The notes under the pieces were generated by a model that saw only the letters and a list, made by a program, of their open reading frames with translations, was not told the DNA's origin and did no database searches. Source: CAYGAW01 sp964347945 (GTDB taxonomy: Bacteria; Chloroflexota; Anaerolineae; UBA7937; B3-Chlor). Taken from it: 5,377 bases of DNA. The position numbers were made by a program, and so were the translations under genes. This document shows, piece by piece, positions 1-5,377 of this stretch (its first letter is position 1; every line of letters begins with the position of its first letter). The stretch covers positions 1 through 5,377 of the forward strand of contig CAYGAW010000156.1 of NCBI GenBank assembly GCA_964347945.1, in the 5' to 3' direction.

Positions 1-1241
1 GGCCGCCTCGTGGGGGTAGGCGGCGGAGGCTTCGGAGTGGCGGTCGGAGTAAGCAGTGGAACCAGTACGGCGTACTTCGCGGTGGCTTCGGAGATGTCAT
101 CCACTGGCATTTCCATGGCGGCTTCGTAGCAAGACCGCGCCGTCTGAAAGTCACGCGCCGCCATTCGGGCGTTTCCACAATGCACGTTGGCCTGATACAG
201 CACCAGGAACTGCTGATCGGGAGAGATATCTGCTTCGGATTGGCATACCATGCTCAGCTCCTGCACAGACTCTTGGCAGACTCCCTGAAAGCGTGCATGG
301 CTCTGCAAGAATTGCTCGGACACTGCCCGCTCTGCAAGAAGCGAGTCATCCTGAGGACGAACCTGGAGTGCCCTGTCGAACAGTTCCATTACCTCATCAT
401 GGACACTGGATGGATCACTGGCCTCACACAGCTTCTGTTCGGCCACATTGACGTAGCACCCCACGAGAAGAGACTCCACGTCGTCCTGCCGGTAGGTCAC
501 GCTCTGGCTCCTCAGGCGCTCGAGGTGCTCAAGCGCTCCGTTCCAGTCGCGAATGCCATAGCGCATCTCCGCTTCCTCGAACAGCGAGTAGAGAACGTCC
601 TGGCGCTTGACGAACGCGAGCCAGTAGTCAACGTCCCCAAAATTGGGATCTGTGGCCTGAATCATCCGCCACGCCCACAGCGCCTCATGCCATCTCTCCT
701 CGCGGGTCAACTCCAGTGCCCTATCGTACTCGTCCGCCAACCATTGGAGTTGCTCAGTTCTCTCCAGACCAGCTGCTGCCACAGCATCACCGGGGGCCAG
801 ACGGAGGATCTCTTCGTAGAGATCAGCGGCCCGGGCATAGTCACCGGCTGCCACGTAACCTTTGGCCAATTGCTGCAATTCCTGCACGTAAGTCACTTGA
901 TCTCTCGTTGTCCGAGCGGGCAGAAGCCAGCGCGCATAAATCGTGTATGCCAGCCCGGCCAGCAGCGCTACTACGGCCACAGCACCGAAAGCGAGCAAGA
1001 CGCCCTTGCGCGCTTTCCGCATCCAGGGCCGTCCTCGGGGAGCTTGGTCCCGCGCTAAGGACACCTTCAGGCGAAGGCCGGCCAAGATCTGCTGCAGTTC
1101 GGGGTCGCCTGGGGACTCGATCGCCAGCTGCGAGAAGAGTGCGAACGCCTCAACCCACTCCTCCGCCTCGAAATGAGCTACAGCTTGCTCGTATAACGGG
1201 TGCTCAGCCCATGCTGGTCTCTTGTCCGCGTCCCGCACCAT
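1..1241 (-). CDS. Membrane-anchored TPR-repeat protein, C-terminus cut off by the window edge
   Basis: Reading the minus strand from the ATG at 1241 gives 413 residues without a stop up to the left edge, so the 3' end is missing. Residues 12-60 form a helical TPR-like unit (AVAHFEAEEWVEAFALF). A basic stretch (RKARKG, 75-80) precedes one hydrophobic segment at about 80-106. TPR-like helix pairs follow at about 115-150 (GDYARAADLYEEILRLAPGD), 165-200, 218-245, 280-298 and 345-378. The visible end is Thr/Pro-rich (TPTATPKPPPPTPT, 398-411). The basic flank suggests the N-terminus is in the cytoplasm and the long TPR part outside. All six cysteines (262, 272, 322, 333, 355, 371) lie in the outside part. 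It follows tadC by 77 bases on the same strand, so I infer a TadD-like scaffold role in pilus assembly; TPRs alone do not prove this. ATG 1241 is preferred over the in-frame ATG at 1292 because GAGGTG lies 9 bases upstream. Confidence 0.85.
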   Translation of the reverse strand, partial: MVRDADKRPAWAEHPLYEQAVAHFEAEEWVEAFALFSQLAIESPGDPELQQILAGLRLKVSLARDQAPRGRPWMRKARKGVLLAFGAVAVVALLAGLAYTIYARWLLPARTTRDQVTYVQELQQLAKGYVAAGDYARAADLYEEILRLAPGDAVAAAGLERTEQLQWLADEYDRALELTREERWHEALWAWRMIQATDPNFGDVDYWLAFVKRQDVLYSLFEEAEMRYGIRDWNGALEHLERLRSQSVTYRQDDVESLLVGCYVNVAEQKLCEASDPSSVHDEVMELFDRALQVRPQDDSLLAERAVSEQFLQSHARFQGVCQESVQELSMVCQSEADISPDQQFLVLYQANVHCGNARMAARDFQTARSCYEAAMEMPVDDISEATAKYAVLVPLLTPTATPKPPPPTPTRR

Positions 1242-1250
1242 TTTCAAAGA

Positions 1251-1256
1251 CACCTC
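1251..1256 (-). promoter_or_regulatory. Ribosome binding site for the TPR gene
   Basis: GAGGTG on the minus strand lies 9 bases before the ATG at 1241. The alternative in-frame ATG at 1292 (directly after a TGA stop) has only a weak AGGG about 12 bases upstream, so this site decides the start. Confidence 0.55.
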
Positions 1257-1318
1257 TGGCCCATACAGTTCCGTCGCGGAGGCATGCACCATTCATCGCG
1301 CAGACCCTGTGGGATGTC

Positions 1319-2257
1319 CTAGCCAAGGTTGGCCAGGGTCTGCAGCAGGTGCGGAATGGCGGGTCCCAGGATCACCGCAAACAGGGCCGGGAAGATCAGG
1401 AAGACGAGGGGAAACAGCATCTTCAAAGCAGCCTGGCGTCCCTGTTCTTCCGCTCGGTACCGCCTGAGAACGCGCATCTGTTCAGCGTGAATCCGCAGAG
1501 CCTTGGCGATACTGACGCCAAGCTGGTGGGCCTGTAACACAACAGCCACAAAGGTGGCCACATCTTCCACCCCTGTCCGAGTCACCAGATCCTCAAGGGC
1601 TTCCACCCTGGTCCTGCCCATTCTGATCTCGTAAACTACCCGGTCCAGTTCCCGACCGAGTTCATGTCGCCATCTCTCAGCCACCTTGAGCAGGGCCGAA
1701 TCGAAGCCCAGGCCAGCATCAATGCACACCACCAATAGGTCTATGCAATCCGGCAGCGCGCGCTGAATGTTCTTCTTGCGCCCGGCAATCCTCCACCGAA
1801 GCCACACAATCGGTGCATAGAACCCCACGGCGCCCCCGACCAGACCGCCAAACAGCGCCAGGCGGGCGGATGACCGGACGACATAGACAAAAGCAGCGGC
1901 AACCAATCCCAGTGCTACTGCGACCAACAATCTGGCTCCCACGAAGTCTATTGGCGCCAGATCCAGAGGTCTGCCCGCTTGAGCCAGATCGCGTTCCAGC
2001 TCCTCGATGTTGCGGCTAGGAGTCAATCGCCCCACGACTCGGAGCACGCTCTGCACGAGAGGCTTGATCACTCTCTCGAAAAAAGGCTCCGAGAGCTCAG
2101 CCTCCTGGACAGTAGGCTTCAGGGCATAGCGCCTGACGCGATCATCCAGGGTCTCGGCACTAAGTCGGCGTACTTGGAAGCCAACGGCAAAGACGAAGAT
2201 GCTCAGGCCGACGAGGACCGCCACCATCCACGACAGCGTCACAGGTTCGAGTTGCAT
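1319..2257 (-). CDS. tadC: TadC-like type II secretion F-family platform protein
   Basis: A 312-residue integral membrane protein of the T2SS F family, TadC type. With TadB it forms the inner-membrane platform of the Tad pilus, which couples the motor ATPase to pilin extraction. Hydrophobic segments lie at about 8-30, 108-128, 132-152 and 279-302. The F domain runs from about 165 to 295, with the hallmarks ALPDCIDLLVVCIDAGLGFDSAL (168-189, start and end residues given in part) and HQLGVSIAKALR (244-255). It ends with the strongly conserved-looking KMLFPLVFLIFPALFAVILGP (279-299, abridged family signature). The frame stays open upstream to 2365, but that would overlap the end of tadB by about 79 bases and add a non-hydrophobic, low-quality leader. 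ATG 2257 gives the usual short N-terminus before the first membrane helix and lies 29 bases after the tadB stop. Its Shine-Dalgarno is weak (AAGGG 13 bases away), so translation may depend partly on tadB. Confidence 0.93.
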   Translation of the reverse strand: MQLEPVTLSWMVAVLVGLSIFVFAVGFQVRRLSAETLDDRVRRYALKPTVQEAELSEPFFERVIKPLVQSVLRVVGRLTPSRNIEELERDLAQAGRPLDLAPIDFVGARLLVAVALGLVAAAFVYVVRSSARLALFGGLVGGAVGFYAPIVWLRWRIAGRKKNIQRALPDCIDLLVVCIDAGLGFDSALLKVAERWRHELGRELDRVVYEIRMGRTRVEALEDLVTRTGVEDVATFVAVVLQAHQLGVSIAKALRIHAEQMRVLRRYRAEEQGRQAALKMLFPLVFLIFPALFAVILGPAIPHLLQTLANLG

Positions 2258-2286
2258 CGTAGTGAGGATTCCCTTCTCGCTCTGGC

Positions 2287-3228
2287 CTAAACCTCGATAT
2301 CCATGATCCGGCGCGTTATGACGAAGCCCGCGGCCATGCATACGACAGCTCCCAAGGGGATGCATAGAGTAGCTCCCGGTTCGAAGAGCCGCATCATATA
2401 AGTGGGACTCATCACGAACAGGATACCGCCAACCAGGAAGGGCAGAGCGACGAGAATATAGGCGGATCCCCTTTGCATGGCCGTCAGGCTGCGGATTTCT
2501 CGCTTGATACGGACTCGCTCCCGGATCGTATGACCGACGCTCTCCAGTATCATCGTCAGGTTGCCGCCCACTTCATTGTGAATCGCTATCGCAGTGACGA
2601 TGAGTTCCAAATCCTCGCTTTCCGCCCGAATCAGGAGGTTCCCCAGAGCTTCATCCATGCTCAGCCCAAGGCTAACCTCACGAACCACTCTGGCGAATTG
2701 GGTGGCCGCCGGGTCCGGCAAACGCCTCGAGACGTAGTCAAATGATTGCAGCAGTGAATAGCCAGCCCGCATGGCAGCGACGATCAAGTTGAGGACATCC
2801 TCCAGTTGGTTGTTGAAGGCCCTGATCCTTTGTCGCTGCCTCAACCTGACGTAGAGCGTGGGCAGAATCGCGCTCCCCACGGCCAACACCAGGGCAGAAA
2901 CCCAAAACCGGGAAATCAAATATCCGATCAATGCGCCCGCAACCACGACCAACACGTTGATGACCAGGTACTCGGGCACAGTGAGAGGCAGATCGGCGCG
3001 GAGGAGATCGCGCCTGACACCCTCCACGAGACCACGCTGAGCCATAGCTGCATCGAGGCGACGGAATACCGAGTCCCTCCCCGGCTCCGTCCCCGCCGCT
3101 TCCCGAGCACGGCTCACATAGCGACCCATTCTCTCATCTACGCCGCCAGCGGCCAGTTGGGCTATTCCAAAGAACAGCAGCAAGACTGCGAAGGCGGCAA
3201 GCACGCCCACCACCGAGAAAACGTTCAT
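2287..3228 (-). CDS. tadB: TadB-like type II secretion F-family platform protein
   Basis: A 313-residue polytopic membrane protein of the T2SS F family, TadB type, the usual partner of TadC in the Tad/Flp pilus platform. Hydrophobic segments are at about 5-27, 87-106, 108-127, 254-276 and 287-305. The cytoplasmic F domain lies between, at about 139-250, with the helical motif QLEDVLNLIVAAMRAGYSLL (141-160) and the typical EVGGNLTMIL (219-228), followed by a basic stretch RERVRIKREIR (236-246). Length and layout match the family. The ATG at 3228 is preceded by AAGGTG with a 5-base gap. It is followed by tadC after 29 bases and preceded by the cpaE-like gene after 60 bases. In most tad loci the motor gene cpaF/tadA would come directly before tadB; here it does not. 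Confidence 0.93.
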   Translation of the reverse strand: MNVFSVVGVLAAFAVLLLFFGIAQLAAGGVDERMGRYVSRAREAAGTEPGRDSVFRRLDAAMAQRGLVEGVRRDLLRADLPLTVPEYLVINVLVVVAGALIGYLISRFWVSALVLAVGSAILPTLYVRLRQRQRIRAFNNQLEDVLNLIVAAMRAGYSLLQSFDYVSRRLPDPAATQFARVVREVSLGLSMDEALGNLLIRAESEDLELIVTAIAIHNEVGGNLTMILESVGHTIRERVRIKREIRSLTAMQRGSAYILVALPFLVGGILFVMSPTYMMRLFEPGATLCIPLGAVVCMAAGFVITRRIMDIEV

Positions 3229-3233
3229 CTATG

Positions 3234-3239
3234 CACCTT
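3234..3239 (-). promoter_or_regulatory. Ribosome binding site for tadB
   Basis: AAGGTG on the minus strand ends 5 bases before the tadB ATG at 3228. It lies outside and downstream of the inverted-repeat structure in the same gap, so the structure would not occlude it directly. Confidence 0.55.
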
Positions 3240-3252
3240 GCTCAACCGATAT

Positions 3253-3291
3253 CAAAGGCCTTGTTTCCCACAAGCGTGACGCTGGCCTTCA
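3253..3291 (-). repeat. Nested inverted repeat (three-way-junction-like) between cpaE and tadB
   Basis: Read on the minus strand from the cpaE stop codon, AAGGCC (3289-3284) can pair with GGCCTT (3260-3255), extendable by two G-U pairs to 3291/3253. Inside it are two smaller repeats side by side: AGCG-TCA-CGCT (3283-3273) and TTGT-GGGAA-ACAA (3273-3261), sharing one base. Almost every base of the segment can therefore be paired. There is no long T-tract after it (only TTT), so it is not a classical rho-independent terminator. Possible roles are an mRNA-stabilising or processing stem, or an attenuator that lowers expression of tadB-tadC relative to cpaB-cpaE. The inner stems are short, so chance is possible. 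Confidence 0.5.
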
Positions 3292-4509
3292 ACGTAACAG
3301 CCACCGTGAGCGCGACGGCGGCGTCTCAGCTCCTTCCTCGTGCCGTTGATCAGCCTCCATAATCAGTTCTGCTAGCTCAGACACCGCCCGGGCCGGAGAA
3401 CTACCTGGGGCATCCATCATGAATGGAATCCCCCTGTTGGCAGCTTGGGTTACCAGGCGGCCGTCGCTGGGCAACGTCACGGATATGGGATACCCCAGGC
3501 TTTCCGCGATATCCGTGGTCTGGATACCCCAGCCAGCAGAGAACCTGTTGCCCAAGATCACCACCTTCTCCCTCGGATGTCCCAGATCCTCGGTGAGTTG
3601 CAGCATGCGTCTCAGGTTATGCAAGGCGGGTACCTCAGGCGTAGTAACCAGCACAATCCTGAACGAGGAATCCAAGATCGCCAGGGCTGAGGAATCCAGG
3701 CGAGCCCCGACATCCACAATGACGAACTTGTATCGCTGTTTGAGGATGTCCACAACTCTGGTCACGAGGGAGGGACTTACCTTCTCAGCCTCTTCAAAGG
3801 CGGGAGGAGGGAGGAGCACCTTCACACCGGAGGGATGGGTGAGCATCACCTCCTCGACCAACTCTGGCGTCAGGTCGTCCGTGTACGGCAACAGGTCTCC
3901 CAAGGTCGCTTGTGGCCAGAGATTCAGTAGGACAGAAACGTTCCCAAAGTGCAGGTCGCCGTCAAAGAGACAAACGGCCTCGCCGGTCTGTTTTCGCAGA
4001 GCGACGGCCAGATTCACGGCAATCACGGTGCATCCAACCCCACCCTTGGCGCTGAAGACGCTGACCAGTCGTCCCTCCTTGTCACGCGCAGCGAGTTCGT
4101 CCTCCTCCTGCACCCGCTGGAGACGCCTGAAGCTCTCCAACTGTAGCATCTGATCAAGTGCCTCTACCAGGCTGGTCTCGGCCGACGACTGTGTAACGAA
4201 GCCACGAGCGCCCGCGAGAAGCGCTTGCTGGACGTAGTCCATGTCGTCATCCGGGGCGACAAGCATAATCAACGATGTCGGAAGGACTGCGGCGAGAGCA
4301 CGGATGAACGCCACGTCCGCCTTGCTGCCTGAGGCTCCATCCACGATGACAACGTCAGGGATCACGGACCTTACCGAGGACAATGTCTCTGGTCCGAAAT
4401 CTATGGCATCCACGACATTCAGGTCCCTGGAATGGCTCACGACCCGTCGAATTCGTCTGTGGCCTTCCTCCGACTCGCTCAGTATTACAATGCTACGTGG
4501 TTCCGGCAC
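3289..4509 (-). CDS. cpaE: CpaE/TadZ-like protein: degenerate receiver domain plus MinD-like ATPase domain
   Basis: A 406-residue protein from the GTG at 4509. Residues about 5-120 form a receiver-like domain: the phosphoacceptor-position Asp is kept (VIVDG, D57), but the acidic pair after strand 1 is SES, the Thr position is Ala (MLVAPDD) and the final Lys is missing (GFVTQ). Residues about 145-385 form a ParA/MinD-like domain: P-loop SAKGGVGCT (153-161), LFDGDLHFGN (182-190), Walker B-like VIVDVG (263-268) and GNR (320-322). The P-loop has Cys where the common KGGVGK(T/S) has Lys; CpaE/TadZ proteins often have atypical P-loops. Family role: a cytoplasmic factor that localises the Tad machine, often to a pole. 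Upstream ATG 4557 would overlap cpaB by 32 bases and add 16 residues; GTG 4509 has GGAGG 10 bases away and clears the cpaB stop by 16 bases. The gene is followed by a 60-base structured gap. Confidence 0.9.
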   Translation of the reverse strand: MPEPRSIVILSESEEGHRRIRRVVSHSRDLNVVDAIDFGPETLSSVRSVIPDVVIVDGASGSKADVAFIRALAAVLPTSLIMLVAPDDDMDYVQQALLAGARGFVTQSSAETSLVEALDQMLQLESFRRLQRVQEEDELAARDKEGRLVSVFSAKGGVGCTVIAVNLAVALRKQTGEAVCLFDGDLHFGNVSVLLNLWPQATLGDLLPYTDDLTPELVEEVMLTHPSGVKVLLPPPAFEEAEKVSPSLVTRVVDILKQRYKFVIVDVGARLDSSALAILDSSFRIVLVTTPEVPALHNLRRMLQLTEDLGHPREKVVILGNRFSAGWGIQTTDIAESLGYPISVTLPSDGRLVTQAANRGIPFMMDAPGSSPARAVSELAELIMEADQRHEEGAETPPSRSRWLLR

Positions 4510-4519
4510 TCGCAACGCT

Positions 4520-4524
4520 CCTCC
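4520..4524 (-). promoter_or_regulatory. Ribosome binding site deciding the GTG start of cpaE
   Basis: GGAGG on the minus strand lies in the 16-base cpaB-cpaE gap, 10 bases before GTG 4509. The same motif and 10-base spacing precede cpaB. A TTG at 4515 is in frame but only 4 bases from the motif, too close. Confidence 0.65.
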
Positions 4525-4525
4525 G

Positions 4526-5341
4526 CTAGTCCAGGGGCTCCGGTGGTACGATTCCATACCGATCCGCCAGGTAGTTTATGGTCACCACTTCCACATCGAA
4601 GAGTTGCTCGCTCGTAGGGGATCGCAACGCGAAATCAATCACCCCACCGGAGTCTTTGAGGTACTTGAGAATCACTGCCTTCTGGGGGTCGGCAATGAGT
4701 ATGATCAGTCGCTCCACAGGCTGTTCTGCCTCTTCTGATTCCTCCTCCGTCGGCGGCTTGCTGGAGACTATCTGAAGGATCTCCAGGTCTTGGACGGCGG
4801 TCAAGGCCACCAGGCCGCCGCGAGGAACCTCTTCCTGATAGGTCTTTCCGACCACGTTGATAGAAAAGAGAACGTCGACCTTGTCGCCGGCGTGGAGCAC
4901 ACCGAAGCGGCTCATCAAATCCGTAGCCCGTAGTGCCACTGCCACTTCATCCTCCTCAAGAGCCTCAGCAATACTGACCTCGATCTCTTCTGGCGCTCCT
5001 TCTGCGGTCACCTCCAGAAGGTTCTGGGCAAGGATCATTTCCCCCTGGTTCAGCTCGGTGAGAGTAATCCTGCCCATGGCGTCTTCTGCCTTCACTACCG
5101 CCCCAGACCTAATCGCGTCCTCAGGCAGCTGCCTGACCTCCACATCTGCCTGTGTCAGGGTGGAACGACGGGCGACATAGCGGGAGGCCACCACCACTGG
5201 CCGTGTGAGTCCAGCTTCGGGTTCGGGGACCTCAACAGTGGAGATAGCAGCCCTCAGCGCCAGCATCGCCGCCACCCCGGCCAAGACAGCCAGCACAGCC
5301 CCTGCTACCATCCATATGATTCCTCTCCGTCTTCGCAACAT
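4526..5341 (-). CDS. cpaB: CpaB/RcpC-like Flp pilus assembly protein with SAF domain
   Basis: A 271-residue protein. It starts with a basic tip (MLRRRRG) and a single hydrophobic segment at about 8-31, a signal anchor that places the rest outside the cytoplasmic membrane. Residues about 46-110 match the SAF domain pattern of CpaB/RcpC: RPVVVASRYVARRSTLTQADV, then LPEDAI, then MGRITLTELNQGEMIL (89-104). The C-terminal RcpC-type domain covers about 118-245 (EVAVALRATD, LHAGDKVDVLF, VIDFALRSP) and ends with the family-like VEVVTINYLADRYGI (250-264). A very acidic loop (about 199-206, EESEEAEQ) interrupts the C-terminal domain. In Gram-negative bacteria CpaB/RcpC works with the secretin in the periplasm; here no secretin is seen, so it probably acts on the outer face of a monoderm membrane or in the wall zone. 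The ATG at 5341 has GGAGG 10 bases upstream. First complete gene of the cluster in this window. Confidence 0.93.
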   Translation of the reverse strand: MLRRRRGIIWMVAGAVLAVLAGVAAMLALRAAISTVEVPEPEAGLTRPVVVASRYVARRSTLTQADVEVRQLPEDAIRSGAVVKAEDAMGRITLTELNQGEMILAQNLLEVTAEGAPEEIEVSIAEALEEDEVAVALRATDLMSRFGVLHAGDKVDVLFSINVVGKTYQEEVPRGGLVALTAVQDLEILQIVSSKPPTEEESEEAEQPVERLIILIADPQKAVILKYLKDSGGVIDFALRSPTSEQLFDVEVVTINYLADRYGIVPPEPLD

Positions 5342-5377
5342 CTACTCATTTCCTCCGCCGGTATCTATGGGGTGCCT
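5342..5377 (-). other. Leader of cpaB; possible tail of an upstream gene
   Basis: Thirty-six bases precede cpaB. They contain the ribosome binding site GGAGG at 5352-5356, 10 bases before the ATG. No promoter can be recognised in so little sequence. Two minus-strand frames are open from the edge: one ends in TAG directly next to the cpaB ATG (…TGGGNE*), the other in TGA at 5348-5346 (…YRRRK*). Either could be the end of a preceding operon gene, but 36 bases cannot decide this. Confidence 0.35.

Noticed and set aside
1..60. Repeated GGAG/CGG-rich motifs at the left edge
   Set aside because: They are the codons of the Thr/Pro-rich linker of the TPR protein read on the opposite strand, not an independent DNA repeat.
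180..1058. Long plus-strand open frame of 292 codons
   Set aside because: It is antisense to the TPR gene, whose minus-strand frame is open over the whole 1241 bases and shows TPR periodicity, a membrane segment and a good ribosome binding site. The plus-strand translation has no recognisable domain.
1242..1318. Possible terminator or promoter between tadC and the TPR gene
   Set aside because: Only short imperfect repeats are present (for example TCCG-CGA-CGGA, GCATGC, and CCCACAG against CTGTATGGG) and no T-tract follows; no convincing -35/-10 pair was found in 77 bases.
716..1537. Plus-strand open frame of 273 codons spanning the TPR gene start and the tadC end
   Set aside because: It crosses two real minus-strand genes and their gap, and its product is rich in Arg, Pro and Ser as expected from a GC-rich shadow frame.
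2258..2365. N-terminal extension of tadC to ATG 2365
   Set aside because: It would run back into tadB by about 79 bases and give a leader rich in His, Gly and Arg unlike TadC N-termini; ATG 2257 sits directly before the first membrane helix.
3419..4153. Plus-strand open frame of 244 codons opposite cpaE
   Set aside because: The minus-strand frame encodes clear MinD-like motifs; the plus-strand product is Ser/Thr/Arg-rich without a domain.
4241..4738. Plus-strand open frame across the cpaE-cpaB junction
   Set aside because: It overlaps two well-supported minus-strand genes and has no family-like features.

Overview
The window holds one minus-strand gene cluster, read from right to left, that encodes part of a Tad/Flp type IVc pilus (or Tad-type secretion) machine. 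In transcription order the genes are cpaB (5341-4526), a cpaE/tadZ-like ATPase (4509-3289), tadB (3228-2287), tadC (2257-1319), and a membrane-anchored TPR protein (starts at 1241 and runs off the left edge). All five lie on one strand with gaps of 16, 60, 29 and 77 bases. No promoter or classical terminator is visible, so the cluster looks like the inside of an operon that begins to the right of the window. No plus-strand gene, RNA gene, mobile element or CRISPR array was found.

Organism: the DNA is moderately GC-rich. Gene content without a secretin, the KGGVGCT type of P-loop in the CpaE protein, and the Thr-Pro-rich 'TPTATPKPPPPTPT' linker outside the membrane in the last gene fit a Gram-positive-type (monoderm) bacterium. 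My best guess is Chloroflexota (for example Anaerolineae or a relative). This is inference from style, not proof; Actinomycetota or another monoderm phylum is possible.

How the parts work together (family knowledge): CpaB is a membrane-anchored SAF-domain protein of the assembly complex. CpaE/TadZ is a MinD-like protein with a receiver-like N-terminus that places the machine in the cell. TadB and TadC are the paired inner-membrane platform proteins that convert motor action into pilin extraction. The TPR protein takes the place that TadD-like TPR assembly proteins have in other tad loci, but here it is a single-pass membrane protein with predicted TPR segments on both sides of the membrane.

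Points worth a second look: the motor ATPase gene cpaF/tadA, which usually sits between cpaE and tadB, is absent there. That position holds a 60-base gap with a compact nested inverted repeat that starts at the cpaE stop codon. The CpaE protein lacks the usual P-loop lysine and most receiver active-site residues, and its best start is a GTG with a strong ribosome binding site rather than the overlapping upstream ATG. Overall this is a recognisable, partly unusual tad locus; I do not see convincing evidence of a wholly new system.
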